Assembly (NCBI GenBank): GCA_028287895.1
Contig: JAQBOV010000058.1
Coordinates: forward strand, 1 to 64,000
Origin: Mucilaginibacter sp.
GTDB lineage: Bacteria > Bacteroidota > Bacteroidia > Sphingobacteriales > Sphingobacteriaceae
Length of the DNA: 64,000 nt
Direction: 5' to 3'
Position 1 is the stretch's first letter. Every line of letters starts with the position of its first letter. Below the pieces are notes generated by a model. It did not search any database, was not told the DNA's origin, and saw only the letters and a program-made list of their open reading frames with translations. A program made the translations under genes and the position numbers. This document shows positions 28,932-37,741 of the stretch, one piece after another.

Positions 28932-29675
28932 TTACAGCATCCCGCCATCAACAGGGATCACCTGCCCGGTGATATAGGAGGCCATATCTGATGCCAGGAA
29001 AACGCAGGCATTAGCCACATCTTCCGTTTCGCCGCCGCGTTTAAGCGGGATAGCTTGTGCCCAGCCTTCAACCACTTTAGGGTCTAATATTTCAGTCATT
29101 TCAGTTTTGATAAAACCAGGGGCAACCACATTGGTACGTATGTTACGTGAGCCTAATTCTTTGGCAACAGATTTAGAAAAACCGATAATACCAGCTTTTG
29201 AAGCAGCATAATTAGCCTGTCCTGCATTACCCTGTACGCCTACTACCGAACTCATGTTAATGAAAACACCAAAGCGGTTTTTCATCATGATCCTGGATGC
29301 CGCTTTGGTCACATTAAATATCGATTTCAGGTTGACATCCAGCACCTCATCCCAGTTCTGCTCGGTCATGCGCATCAGCAAGCCATCTTTGGTGATACCG
29401 GCGTTGTTCACTACAATATGCAGTGTACCAAAATCAGCAACGATATCATTCACCAGTTTCTCGGCCTGATCAAATTTAGAAGCATCTGAACGATAGCCTT
29501 TTATTTTAGTACCAAAGCTTTGTAATTCCTGCTCCAAAGCCTGCCCCTTTTCAACAGACGACAAGTAGGTGAACGCCACGTTGGCGCCATGTTCAGCAAA
29601 TTTCTCAGCTATTTTACGGCCTATACCTTTTGAAGCACCTGTAATAAGTGCGGTTTTTCCTTCTAATAATTTCAT
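28932..29675 (-). CDS. fabG: 3-oxoacyl-[acyl-carrier-protein] reductase
   Basis: A 247-residue short-chain dehydrogenase. Cofactor motif TGASKGIGRKIAE at the N-terminus, NNAGITKDGLLMRM, catalytic S-Y-K arranged as NMSSVVG, and YAASKAGIIGFSK, then VVAPGFIKTEM and the C-terminal ITGQVIPVDGGML. The NAGITKDGLLMRM and GFIKTEMTE blocks point to FabG, which reduces beta-ketoacyl-ACP with NADPH in fatty acid synthesis. No acpP or fabF is adjacent, so a FabG-like oxidoreductase with another substrate cannot be fully excluded. Confidence 0.92.
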   Translation of the reverse strand: MKLLEGKTALITGASKGIGRKIAEKFAEHGANVAFTYLSSVEKGQALEQELQSFGTKIKGYRSDASKFDQAEKLVNDIVADFGTLHIVVNNAGITKDGLLMRMTEQNWDEVLDVNLKSIFNVTKAASRIMMKNRFGVFINMSSVVGVQGNAGQANYAASKAGIIGFSKSVAKELGSRNIRTNVVAPGFIKTEMTEILDPKVVEGWAQAIPLKRGGETEDVANACVFLASDMASYITGQVIPVDGGML

Positions 29676-29781
29676 AAACGTTTTTAGAATGATTTCGGGG
29701 GTCGAAGATACTTATTTAGCGTGAAAGTCGGAAAGATGTTAGTTCAGGGCTGATCGTTCATGCTCATGCTTCATTCTGATA

Positions 29782-29976
29782 TTAAAGATGACGGTATTCC
29801 TGTTGTAACTGTAATAAACACGCCGCACACAAACACCCCTCATACAATTCACTTACATATTGTGTTTCATTAAGTGACAACTGCACTTTCGTGCACTGGC
29901 ATTTGGTGAATGAATTCGCTTTACATTCAAATGCCGACTGGCAGCGTTCACAGCGGATGATCTCGTGTTTGTTCAT
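29782..29976 (-). CDS. Cysteine-rich CWC family small protein
   Basis: A 64-residue protein with eight cysteines: CERCQSAFEC, then KCQC, and at the end GCLCAACL. The pattern C-x2-C-x5-C and C-x-C near the middle corresponds to the cysteine-rich CWC family (PF14375), likely a zinc-binding domain of unknown role. It lies between nrdA and fabG on the same strand, with word-like spacers on both sides. The single ATG and the conserved spacing make it a real gene despite its size. Confidence 0.78.
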   Translation of the reverse strand: MNKHEIIRCERCQSAFECKANSFTKCQCTKVQLSLNETQYVSELYEGCLCAACLLQLQQEYRHL

Positions 29977-29986
29977 CTTTTGTCCG

Positions 29987-30052
29987 TGGTCGATAGTCCA
30001 TAGTTAGTAAAATTAAAAAAAAACTATGGGCTATCGTCCATCGAGCTAAAAT
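29987..30052. repeat. Word-like inverted spacer between nrdA and the CWC gene
   Basis: Degenerate words of the type gatagtccatag and its complement ctatgggctatcg face each other across an A-run. The same words appear at 16514-16570. It may fold into a hairpin but has no clear terminator tail. Confidence 0.4.
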
Positions 30053-32431
30053 TTATGCCGAGCAGGTCACGCATCCCTCATCCATTGAACAACTTGGACC
30101 AAGGGGTATTTCATCGGCCACTTGTTCTACATGTTCAGGGATCACAGGCTCCATATTTTTGCCGCCCTGGTTCTCCACTGTAAATTTAACCGCTTGTGAG
30201 GCCGCCTGGGTACGCAGGTAATACATACCGGTTTTCAAACCTTTTTTCCAGGCGTAAAAATGCATAGAAGTTAGTTTAGATGCATTGGGCGAATTGATAA
30301 ACAGGTTTAACGATTGCGACTGACAGATATAAGCGCCCCTATCCGCCGCCATATCGATGATGTTGCGCATCTTGATCTCCCACACGGTTTTGTACAGGTC
30401 CTTCAGTTCCTGTGGAATCTCAGCGATATCCTGAACAGAACCATTTGCGCTGATAATCTTATCCTTCATTGTATTATCCCACAAGCCACGGTTAACCAGG
30501 TCACGCAGCAAGAATTTATTGACGATGATAAATTCACCGCTCAGTACCCTGCGGGTATAAATATTAGAGGTATAAGGTTCAAAGCATTCGTTATTACCCA
30601 ATATTTGCGAGGTAGATGCAGTTGGCATCGGCGCCACCAGCAGTGAGTTGCGTACGCCATGGTTCATCACATCCAAACGCAGGTTTTCCCAATCCCATCT
30701 GCCGGTATCCGGTTTTACACCCCATAGGTCAAACTGGAACTTACCCTTTGACAATGGCGAACCTTTAAACGTTTCATAAGCGCCTTCTTTTATAGCCAGG
30801 TCTTTTGAAGCGGTCATGGCTGCAAAGTAGATGGTTTCAAATATTTCTTTGTTCAACTGCTTGGCCTGATCGCTCTCAAAAGGTAAACGCAGCAGGATAA
30901 AAGCATCGGCCAGCCCTTGCACACCTAACCCAATCGGGCGATGGCGAAGGTTGGAATAGCGTGCCTCTTCAACAGGATAATAATTATTATCAATAATGCG
31001 GTTCAGGTTCAATGTTACATGGTAAGTCACCTCATATAACTTTTCATGATCGAACATACCATCCCTGATATATCTCGGCAAAGCCAGCGAAGCAAGATTA
31101 CAAACGGCCACTTCGCCGGCCGATGTATATTCCATGATCTCGGTACACAGGTTGGAGCTTTTGATAGTGCCCAAATTTTGCTGGTTCGATTTGCCGTTGG
31201 CGGCATCTTTATATAATAAATAAGGGGTGCCCGTTTCTACCTGCGCATCGAGTACGGCAAACCACAGATCCTGGGCTTTTACGGTCTTGCGGGCACGGCC
31301 TTCACTTTCATATTTTTCATATAGGGCCTCAAATTCCACTCCCCAGCAATCGGCCAGTCCGGGTGCTTCGTGCGGGCAGAACAAGCTCCAGTTCTCATTG
31401 GCCTCTACCCTTTTCATAAACAGGTCTGATACCCAAAGGGCATAAAACAAATCGCGGGCACGCATCTCTTCCTTACCGTGGTTCTTGCGCAGGTCTAAAA
31501 ACTCAAAGATGTCTGCATGCCATGGCTCCAGATAAATAGCAAAGGCGCCTTTACGCTTGCCCCCACCCTGATCAACATAGCGGGCCGTGTCATTAAACAC
31601 CCGCAGCATCGGAATTATGCCATTGCTGGTACCATTAGTGCCACTGATATACGAACCCGTAGCTCTCACATTATGAATGCTTAAGCCTATTCCTCCCGCA
31701 CTTTGCGATATTTTAGCGGTTTGTTTCAGTGTATCATAAATACCATCGATGCTATCGTCCTTCATCGTCAGCAAAAAGCAGGATGACATTTGCGGCTTCG
31801 GCGTACCGGCGTTGAAAAGTGTTGGCGTAGCATGGGTAAACCAGCGCTCGCTCATCAGGTTATAAGTTTTGATCACGCTGTCGATATCGCTTTTATGGAT
31901 ACCTACCGATACACGCATAAATAAATGCTGGGGGCGTTCGGCTATTTTACCATCAAGTTTCAACAGGTACGATTTTTCAAGGGTTTTAAAACCGAAATAA
32001 TCAAAGCCAAAATCACGGTCGTAAATAATGGTACTGTCCAGCAGTTCGGCATTCGCCTGTATTACTTCCCAAACATCATCGGCCAGCAAGGATGCATCTT
32101 TACCGGTCTTGGCATCCACATAGCCATGCAGCCTGCGCATGGTTTCCGAAAACGATTTGATGGTATTTTTATGCAGATTGGATACCGCTATGCGCGAAGC
32201 GAGCAAGGCATAATCCGGGTGTTTGGTAGTTAACGACGCTGCCGTTTCTGCGGCCAGGTTATCCAGCTCGGATGTTGTTACGCCGTCATACAAACCCTCG
32301 ATTACCTTTTTTGCCACATCGATCGGATCAACCAATGCGGGATTTAAACTATAGCACAGCTTCTCAATGCGTGCCGTTATTTTATCGAATTTTACGGTTT
32401 CCTTTTTACCGTCTCTTTTTATTACATACAT
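30053..32431 (-). CDS. nrdA: Ribonucleoside-diphosphate reductase, class Ia alpha subunit
   Basis: Reduces ribonucleotides to deoxyribonucleotides with the diferric-tyrosyl protein NrdB. The 792-residue protein begins with an ATP-cone regulatory domain ([21 protein letters not shown]). Catalytic residues are visible: active-site cysteine near SSCFLLTM, the N-x-C-x-E triad in [20 protein letters not shown], and the C-terminal thiol pair GCVTCSA for re-reduction. Length and sequence are strikingly like the eukaryotic RRM1 type (NrdAe branch), known in Bacteroidota. It is co-transcribed with nrdB, 22 bases upstream, under a cobalamin riboswitch. Confidence 0.97.
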   Translation of the reverse strand: MYVIKRDGKKETVKFDKITARIEKLCYSLNPALVDPIDVAKKVIEGLYDGVTTSELDNLAAETAASLTTKHPDYALLASRIAVSNLHKNTIKSFSETMRRLHGYVDAKTGKDASLLADDVWEVIQANAELLDSTIIYDRDFGFDYFGFKTLEKSYLLKLDGKIAERPQHLFMRVSVGIHKSDIDSVIKTYNLMSERWFTHATPTLFNAGTPKPQMSSCFLLTMKDDSIDGIYDTLKQTAKISQSAGGIGLSIHNVRATGSYISGTNGTSNGIIPMLRVFNDTARYVDQGGGKRKGAFAIYLEPWHADIFEFLDLRKNHGKEEMRARDLFYALWVSDLFMKRVEANENWSLFCPHEAPGLADCWGVEFEALYEKYESEGRARKTVKAQDLWFAVLDAQVETGTPYLLYKDAANGKSNQQNLGTIKSSNLCTEIMEYTSAGEVAVCNLASLALPRYIRDGMFDHEKLYEVTYHVTLNLNRIIDNNYYPVEEARYSNLRHRPIGLGVQGLADAFILLRLPFESDQAKQLNKEIFETIYFAAMTASKDLAIKEGAYETFKGSPLSKGKFQFDLWGVKPDTGRWDWENLRLDVMNHGVRNSLLVAPMPTASTSQILGNNECFEPYTSNIYTRRVLSGEFIIVNKFLLRDLVNRGLWDNTMKDKIISANGSVQDIAEIPQELKDLYKTVWEIKMRNIIDMAADRGAYICQSQSLNLFINSPNASKLTSMHFYAWKKGLKTGMYYLRTQAASQAVKFTVENQGGKNMEPVIPEHVEQVADEIPLGPSCSMDEGCVTCSA

Positions 32432-32453
32432 GGGGATAGTGATTAGTGATTAG
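32432..32453. repeat. Direct words in nrdB-nrdA gap
   Basis: The 22-base intercistronic gap is gtgattagtgattag-like, a short tandem word as in other spacers here. Confidence 0.35.
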
Positions 32454-33425
32454 TTAGAAGTCTTCGTTAAGCGTGAACGTTTTTGTTTCGGTAGTATTCA
32501 GCACCCCGCTTTTCTGATAATCGCCAACTCGTTTTTCAAAGAAATTGGTTTTCCCCTGGAGTGATATCATCTCCATAAAATCAAATGGATTGGTCGCATT
32601 GTACACCCTGTCATAGCCTAATTCAACCAGCCACCGGTCTGCAACAAATTCAATGTATTGACTCATCAGCTTGGCATTCATACCGATCAGCTTTACCGGC
32701 AATGCATCGGTCACAAATTCTTTTTCGATCTCGACTGCATCGGTAATGATCTTCGTAGCTTCTTGCTTGGATAGTTTTTGGCTAAGCATACCATATAACA
32801 GGCAGGCAAACTCACAGTGCATGCCTTCATCACGCGAGATGAGCTCATTGCTAAAAGTTAAGCCGGGCATCAACCCACGCTTTTTGAGCCAGAAAATGGA
32901 GCAGAAACTGCCTGAAAAGAAGATACCTTCCACCGCTGCAAATGCCACCAGCCGTTGCGCAAAAGTGCCGCTATCGATCCACTTGAGCGCCCATTCCGCT
33001 TTTTTCTGCACGGCAGGCACGGTATCCATGGCATGGAATAAGCGGTCTTTCTCGGCCGGATCTTTAATGTAAGTATCGATCAGCAGGGCGTAGGTTTCAG
33101 AATGGATATTCTCCATCATGATCTGGAAACCGTAGAAACATCTTGCCTCGGGCAGCTGAACTTCGCTCATGAAATTTACAGCTAAGTTCTCGTTCACGAT
33201 GCCATCGCTGGCTGCAAAGAATGCCAGGATGTGTGATATAAAATGCCTTTCGCCATCATTCAGGTTCTCCCAATGCTTCTGGTCATCCGACAGATCAATC
33301 TCTTCGGCTGTCCAGAAACTGGCCTCATGCTTTTTGTACATTTCCCAGATAAGGGGATAATTGATGGGGAGGATAACAAACCGGTCCTTGTTCTCCCTGA
33401 GTAATACTTCGTTTTCCTGTTTCAT
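32454..33425 (-). CDS. nrdB: Ribonucleoside-diphosphate reductase, class Ia beta subunit
   Basis: Carries the diiron-tyrosyl radical cofactor for NrdA. The 323-residue protein starts at the ATG at 33425 ([16 protein letters not shown]); an upstream in-frame TTG at 33458 is less likely. The [20 protein letters not shown] block contains the metal ligands E and ExxH and the candidate radical tyrosine, and resembles the mammalian R2 sequence; the second half has [14 protein letters not shown] with ExxH. It is first in the nrdB-nrdA operon, with a 5' leader of more than 370 bases containing the cobalamin riboswitch. Confidence 0.97.
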   Translation of the reverse strand: MKQENEVLLRENKDRFVILPINYPLIWEMYKKHEASFWTAEEIDLSDDQKHWENLNDGERHFISHILAFFAASDGIVNENLAVNFMSEVQLPEARCFYGFQIMMENIHSETYALLIDTYIKDPAEKDRLFHAMDTVPAVQKKAEWALKWIDSGTFAQRLVAFAAVEGIFFSGSFCSIFWLKKRGLMPGLTFSNELISRDEGMHCEFACLLYGMLSQKLSKQEATKIITDAVEIEKEFVTDALPVKLIGMNAKLMSQYIEFVADRWLVELGYDRVYNATNPFDFMEMISLQGKTNFFEKRVGDYQKSGVLNTTETKTFTLNEDF

Positions 33426-33545
33426 GCCTAGTCGTTTTTTATTTTTTGGAGTCGACAAAAGACGATGAACCAGGCACTTTACGGAAGTACAGGGGACAGG
33501 GCTTTCGCCAAAACCTTATTCGTGAAAGTTTTGACAAGCTATTCC

Positions 33546-33773
33546 GGCAGGTGTCTGGCTTTTTTAGTTTTGCGTGGCGAGTAGTAAGTTTTGAGTACAA
33601 ATACCCCTAACTTGACAATTAAATTCCACGATCTCTGAGTGGTAAGCGTCCAGTTATGATTACTCGACCCATAACTCAACCCTGATAACTCATTACTAAA
33701 TAACAGTTGCACGTCAGCCCATGATTTGCACATGGTTCCCTTTTAATACCGGCTTTTAACCCGGCAACCTTTG
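33546..33773 (-). promoter_or_regulatory. Cobalamin (AdoCbl) riboswitch upstream of nrdBA
   Basis: Read on the minus strand, the leader has the cobalamin riboswitch landmarks in order: AAAGGTTGCC (33764-33773), TTAAAAGGGAACC, then the core GGGCTGACGTGCAACTGTTA, matching the conserved CTG-CCGCAACTG box, and at the far end AAGCCAGACACCTGCC (from 33546), matching the conserved GCCAGGAGACCTGCC box. Spacing to the nrdB ATG (33425) leaves room for an expression platform. The peripheral arm between core and 3' box is longer than usual and contains repeat-like sequence (33620-33700). By family, B12 binding represses the downstream class Ia RNR. I am confident of the identity; the off-state mechanism is not resolved because no clear terminator is seen. 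Confidence 0.87.
33620..33700. repeat. Word-like repeat inside the riboswitch leader
   Basis: ATAACTCATTACT (33685-33697) recurs exactly at 49155-49167, and attactcgacccataactc (33659-33677) nearly matches attactcaaaacccataactc (49141-49161). On the transcribed strand AGTTATG and CATAACT can pair. This looks like a dispersed repeat inserted in the riboswitch's peripheral stem. Confidence 0.55.
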
Positions 33774-33801
33774 ATAGCGTTTGTTAAAGAACTTATTGCT
33801 C

Positions 33802-33809
33802 CAAAGATA
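33802..33809 (-). promoter_or_regulatory. -7 promoter element of the riboswitch-nrdBA transcript
   Basis: The minus strand reads TATCTTTG, an exact TAnnTTTG match, about 28 bases upstream of the first conserved riboswitch bases, which is the expected arrangement. No clear -33 TTG. Confidence 0.55.
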
Positions 33810-33885
33810 GCGGATGAAGATATTACGATGTTAGTTTTAGTTTTTAACATGGGGATTAGTTATGCACAGGGCGGATTGCTGGAAG

Positions 33886-33962
33886 GTTGAAAAGTTGTAA
33901 AGTTGACATGTTATTATCAGCTTGCAAATATTTGCAAGCTTTAAGCATAGCAACTTTTCAAC
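33886..33962. repeat. Nested palindromes at the 3' end of msrB
   Basis: Outer arms GTTGAAAAGTTG (33886-33897) and CAACTTTTCAAC (33951-33962) are exact inverted repeats. Between them, 33919-33940 is a perfect 22-base palindrome (half-site AGCTTGCAAAT). The msrB stop codon lies inside the right outer arm. It may be the msrB terminator or an element inserted next to it, or a binding site. Confidence 0.6.
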
Positions 33963-34323
33963 TCTTTAAAGGCACAAACTTTAGCGACACCGAATTAACA
34001 CAATGCCTGGTATTTTTAGGAGTGAGATACTCCCCTTCAAAAACGTGACCCAGGTGTGCGCCGCAATTTGCGCACACTATTTCCACACGATGCCCGTCGG
34101 CATCCGGTACACGTTTTACAGCGCCGGGTATTTCATCGTCAAAGCTGGGCCAGCCGCAATGTGATTCAAATTTAGTTTCGGAGGTATACAAGGGCGTATC
34201 GCATCTTTTACACACATATAGTCCATGTGCATCATTGTTTAACAATGATCCTGTAAATGGTCTTTCGGTTCCTTTGTAGAGTATCACCCTTTCTTCTTCG
34301 GGGTTTAATTTGTTATATTCCAT
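33958..34323 (-). CDS. msrB: Peptide-methionine (R)-S-oxide reductase
   Basis: Repairs R-methionine sulfoxide in proteins with thioredoxin. The 121-residue protein has the zinc-binding CxxC pairs (CKRCDTPL and [10 protein letters not shown]), the substrate block [12 protein letters not shown], and the catalytic cysteine in [11 protein letters not shown]. All key residues are present. It is a stand-alone MsrB, not fused to MsrA. Its stop codon falls in a nested palindrome. Upstream, a spacer holds a CCTGCTGGCAGACAGG element. Confidence 0.94.
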   Translation of the reverse strand: MEYNKLNPEEERVILYKGTERPFTGSLLNNDAHGLYVCKRCDTPLYTSETKFESHCGWPSFDDEIPGAVKRVPDADGHRVEIVCANCGAHLGHVFEGEYLTPKNTRHCVNSVSLKFVPLKS

Positions 34324-34350
34324 TGTTTAATTATTGATCGGGTGAACCGG

Positions 34351-34366
34351 CCTGCTGGCAGACAGG
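34351..34366. repeat. Dispersed CCTGCYGGCRGRCAGG element, copy 1
   Basis: CCTGCTGGCAGACAGG is imperfectly palindromic and matches the copy at 34529-34544 with three differences, on either side of the msrB-sucD spacer. Confidence 0.4.
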
Positions 34367-34461
34367 TTAGTGATTTGGACTTTCACTGATGATAACAAAT
34401 ATACATCAATAAGCCTGTTTTGAGTTGTGGAAAAACGCTTATTTACAAACTTTTGACCAAT

Positions 34462-34487
34462 AAAAAATCCCGGCCAAAACCAGGATC
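34462..34487 (-). terminator. sucD: Rho-independent terminator after sucD
   Basis: On the minus strand GATCCTGG pairs with CCGGGAT with one mismatch around loop TTTTGG, followed by TTTTTTA. Confidence 0.65.
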
Positions 34488-34528
34488 TTTTATTATTTAA
34501 ACCGATAAAAATCTTTCGCCTTTCACCC

Positions 34529-34544
34529 CCTGCCGGCGGGCAGG
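34529..34544. repeat. Dispersed CCTGCYGGCRGRCAGG element, copy 2
   Basis: CCTGCCGGCGGGCAGG lies just past the sucD stop; arms CCTGCC and GGCAGG are exact inverted repeats. Confidence 0.4.
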
Positions 34545-34548
34545 CCGT

Positions 34549-35436
34549 TTATGCTTTCACCTTTAACTTAGCCAATTCTTCTGCCATAGCAGCGCCTATA
34601 TCGGCCGGTGATTTTACCACGCGGATACCACACTCAGCCATGATCTTCATTTTAGCAGCTGCGGTATCATCGGCACCGCCAACAATTGCGCCTGCATGAC
34701 CCATCCGGCGTCCCGGAGGAGCTGTTTGACCGGCTATGAACCCAACAACGGGTTTAGTACCATTTTCTTTTATCCAGCGTGCAGCTTCCGCTTCCATGCC
34801 ACCGCCAATTTCGCCTATCATAATGATGCCGTGTGTATCAGGATCGTTCATCAGCAGTTCAACCGCTTCTTTGGTCGGTGTGCCTATGATTGGATCGCCG
34901 CCGATACCGATAGCTGTGGTAATACCCAAGCCTGCTTTGACAACCTGGTCAACCGCCTCATAGGTTAAAGTACCTGATTTGGAAACCACCCCTACGTTAC
35001 CTTTTCTGAAGATAAAGCCCGGCATGATACCGATCTTGCTTTCACCGGCGGTAATGATGCCTGGGCAATTTGGACCGATCAGGCGGGTATCCTTGTCCTT
35101 AATATATTCTTTTACCTGGATCATATCCTTGGTTGGGATACCTTCAGTAATACATACGATCACTTTGATACCTGCCTCTGCAGCCTCCATAATGGCATCA
35201 GCGGCAAAAGGCGGCGGTACAAATATGATGGAAACATCAGCACCGGTTTTATCAACAGCTTCTTTAACAGTATTAAATACGGGCCTGTCCAGGTGTTTCT
35301 GACCACCTTTGCCCGGAGTAACACCACCAACCAACTGCGTTCCGTACTCGATCATTTGCGATGCGTGGTAGGTGCCTTCGTTGCCGGTAAAACCCTGAAC
35401 TATAACTTTAGAATCTTTATTTACGAGAACGCTCAT
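34549..35436 (-). CDS. sucD: Succinate-CoA ligase (ADP-forming) alpha subunit
   Basis: In the TCA cycle, couples succinyl-CoA cleavage to nucleotide phosphorylation, with SucC. The 295-residue protein has the CoA-binding domain ([29 protein letters not shown]), the [14 protein letters not shown] block, and the phosphohistidine H247 in [12 protein letters not shown]. Length matches the family. sucC is not adjacent, as is common in Bacteroidota. It has a well-formed promoter and a terminator of its own. Confidence 0.96.
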   Translation of the reverse strand: MSVLVNKDSKVIVQGFTGNEGTYHASQMIEYGTQLVGGVTPGKGGQKHLDRPVFNTVKEAVDKTGADVSIIFVPPPFAADAIMEAAEAGIKVIVCITEGIPTKDMIQVKEYIKDKDTRLIGPNCPGIITAGESKIGIMPGFIFRKGNVGVVSKSGTLTYEAVDQVVKAGLGITTAIGIGGDPIIGTPTKEAVELLMNDPDTHGIIMIGEIGGGMEAEAARWIKENGTKPVVGFIAGQTAPPGRRMGHAGAIVGGADDTAAAKMKIMAECGIRVVKSPADIGAAMAEELAKLKVKA

Positions 35437-35456
35437 AGATTTTTTAAATGTACGGG

Positions 35457-35486
35457 CAAAGCTAAAGTTATTGCACTTAATCTCAA
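35457..35486 (-). promoter_or_regulatory. sucD: Promoter of sucD
   Basis: On the minus strand, TTG (35484-35486), a 19-base spacer and TAGCTTTG (35457-35464) fit the Bacteroidota consensus very well, 20 bases before the sucD ATG. Confidence 0.7.
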
Positions 35487-35588
35487 ATTTAATTTGTTCC
35501 TATTAGTCGTTACTTGGTAAAATAATCGTCACAACTATTGGTTCAAATCCGGATCTATTAATGCCAGCTCTAAATCGGGGCTTAATTT

Positions 35589-35792
35589 CTAATAGAGCGG
35601 CTTAGGCTCAACGGTCATCATCACCTCCAAAGTTGGCGAAATAAATGCTTCCAGTAAATGCTCCCCTGTTACCTTACCGTCCTGGGCAGCAAGGTTAATA
35701 GGTGCATGCACAGCGGCATTTTTAATAACGGATATTAAACAAAAGCATACGATAATAAACAGGATTGGTTGGTCGGGGAATTTCGTTTTCAT
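35589..35792 (-). CDS. Small secreted or membrane-anchored hypothetical protein
   Basis: A 67-residue frame with a basic start and a hydrophobic stretch (PILFIIVCFCLISVI, about 9-23), followed by a polar tail (HAPINLAAQDGKVTGEHLLEAF). It could be exported or a bitopic membrane protein. No family is recognised. It lies between sucD and the dicarboxylate symporter on the same strand, without a clear promoter. The signal-peptide-like start is the main reason to accept it. Confidence 0.42.
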   Translation of the reverse strand: MKTKFPDQPILFIIVCFCLISVIKNAAVHAPINLAAQDGKVTGEHLLEAFISPTLEVMMTVEPKPLY

Positions 35793-35951
35793 AACAGATG
35801 ATTTTATAAGATAAAACTTAAGTCAACCAAACGTTTTAAAAATCAGAAGTTATTTCCCCACTCAATCTGTCCCTGCGCTTCAAGGGCCGGCCGGTCGGTC
35901 GCGGACAAAAGCAGACAAAATAGCATCTAAAATCGGAAATAAACTCCACCC

Positions 35952-37178
35952 TCAGGGGGTCGGGGGTTTAAACTCCTTCTCACTCTTAGCAATCACAACA
36001 GCAGCAATACCATTACCGATCATATTGGTAATGGCTCTTGCTTCCGACATAAACCTGTCAACCCCGAGCAATATGGCCACGCCCTCAACCGGGATCACTC
36101 TGATCGCTGCCAGTGTGGAGGTGAGTACAATAAATCCGCTCCCGGTTACGCCTGCCGCACCTTTTGAAGTGAGCATCAGGATACCAATAATCGTTAACTG
36201 CTGCGCTAATGACAACGGGATATTGAAAACCTGTGCCAGGAATATGACCGACATGGACAGATAAATAGTGGTGCCGTCCAGGTTAAAAGAATAACCTGTA
36301 GGGATGACCAAACCAACTACCGACCGGGAACAACCGAATTTCTCCATCTTTTCCATCATACTTGGCAAAACTGATTCAGAAGAAGATGTTCCGAAAACGA
36401 TCAATATTTCCTGCCGGATAAACTTCAGATATTGCCACAAACTAAATTTATAGAGATAGCAGATCATATTAAGCACGACAAAAATGAACAGGAACATGGT
36501 GATATAAACCGATCCCATCAGCCAGGCCAAAGGTTTAAGCGTACCCAACCCATAAGTGCCGATAGTATAGGCCATCCCGCCAAAGGCACCGATAGGGGCA
36601 ACCTTCATAATGATGTGCATGATATTGAAAAATACCTTCGACAGCTTATCGAAAAAACCAATCAACGGCTGACCCGTCTCGCCCATGCGGCTTAACCCGA
36701 AGCCAAATAATACCGCGAAGAAGAGTATCTGCAAAATATCGCCTTTGGCAAAAGCATCAAATGCGTTAGCCGGAACAATATGAGCAATAAAATCGCCCCA
36801 GTGCATTTCGGATGCCGCTTTTTGGTAAACAGCCAGTTTAGAGGTATCGCCTGTTGAGTTGGATACAAAACCCTGGCCAGGCTTTATAAGATTGGCAACT
36901 GTAACACCAATGATAAGCGCGAATGTGGTAACGATTTCAAAGTAGAGCAATGCCTTTGCGCCCACCCTGCCAACCTTTTTCATATCGCGCATACCCGCAA
37001 TACCCAGTACAATAGTCAGGAATATGATGGGCGCTATCAGCATGGTGATCATACTAATGAAAGTTTTGCTGATGAGCTGGGCGGTAGGGGCGAAATCCTT
37101 AAAATAAAGCCCAACTATAATACCCAGTAAGATGGCCGCAAGCACTTGGAAAGTAAGGTTGGATAATAGTCTTTTCAT
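35952..37178 (-). CDS. Dicarboxylate/amino acid:cation symporter (DAACS family)
   Basis: The 408-residue inner-membrane protein has eight to ten hydrophobic segments and the two hairpin motifs of GltP/DctA transporters: FGTSSSESVLPSMMEKME (HP1) and TSKGAAGVTGSGFIVL (HP2), plus VIPTGYSFNLDGTTIYLSM. It takes up C4-dicarboxylates or glutamate/aspartate with protons or sodium. The ATG at 37178 (MKRLLSNLTFQ) is better than an in-frame TTG at 37187. Choice between DctA and GltP is not possible from motifs I can read. Confidence 0.93.
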   Translation of the reverse strand: MKRLLSNLTFQVLAAILLGIIVGLYFKDFAPTAQLISKTFISMITMLIAPIIFLTIVLGIAGMRDMKKVGRVGAKALLYFEIVTTFALIIGVTVANLIKPGQGFVSNSTGDTSKLAVYQKAASEMHWGDFIAHIVPANAFDAFAKGDILQILFFAVLFGFGLSRMGETGQPLIGFFDKLSKVFFNIMHIIMKVAPIGAFGGMAYTIGTYGLGTLKPLAWLMGSVYITMFLFIFVVLNMICYLYKFSLWQYLKFIRQEILIVFGTSSSESVLPSMMEKMEKFGCSRSVVGLVIPTGYSFNLDGTTIYLSMSVIFLAQVFNIPLSLAQQLTIIGILMLTSKGAAGVTGSGFIVLTSTLAAIRVIPVEGVAILLGVDRFMSEARAITNMIGNGIAAVVIAKSEKEFKPPTP

Positions 37179-37707
37179 GCAAAACAAGTATACGGATTTT
37201 AGATAGCTTTCAAATAGCTATAGGTTTTCAAGCGGCGATGGGTTTGAAGCCTTGAGTGATCGAAAGAAATAAAAATGAGCGCTGACAGGTGCGATTCCTT
37301 CCTCGGGGAAAGGAAGGAATGGGTTTGGATAACTTTTTTAGCGCAGAGAAACCCCTCCCTGCCCGTTCGCATCCAGCCCCGCCGACGGAGCATTTAAGCC
37401 ATCTGATATACTGAATGCACCGAATCCGCCCTACAAAGTCTGAGCAAGATTTAAAGCTGCCTGGCTGCTCAGGGTTTTCGTGCTTAAGGATCGTGAACTG
37501 CTGGATTTTTTACCTGCTGCATAAATCACTGCTACACCGGTTCAGCACCAGGATGAGTCTCGTTTTTAATTTCTGACAGGATTTAGCTGTTATGCCTGCA
37601 TAAATATAAAAAAATAGTTGAATGAAAAGATCGAGGCGGTTTTTTCGCGCTAATTAAAAGTCCGGCTCACCCCCATGTTTGTCAGGCAAAGATAAGCTGG
37701 TGGTGAG
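37179..37707. other. Spacer with a palindromic element, no supported gene
   Basis: Between the symporter gene and the divergent phosphatase gene there are about 530 bases without a defensible gene. It contains a perfect hairpin, ATTCCTTCCT (37294-37303) and AGGAAGGAAT (37311-37320) with a seven-base loop, similar in style to the element at 25789-25818. The rest is non-repetitive and shows no RNA gene that I can recognise. Confidence 0.45.
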
Positions 37708-37737
37708 TTGACTATGCGAACTCAATTTGTAAATTTG
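37708..37737 (+). promoter_or_regulatory. Promoter giving a probably leaderless transcript
   Basis: TTG (37708-37710), a 19-base spacer and TAAATTTG (37730-37737) form a textbook Bacteroidota promoter. Only four bases separate the -7 box from the ATG at 37742, so transcription should begin at or next to the start codon. Confidence 0.7.
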
Positions 37738-37741
37738 TACT

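Noticed and set aside
33539..33733. 64-codon minus-strand ORF in the nrd leader
   Set aside because: It overlaps the conserved riboswitch boxes; base conservation is explained by RNA structure, and the peptide resembles nothing known.
37199..37393. 64-codon minus-strand ORF upstream of the symporter
   Set aside because: It spans the ATTCCTTCCT palindrome and has no protein-like pattern.
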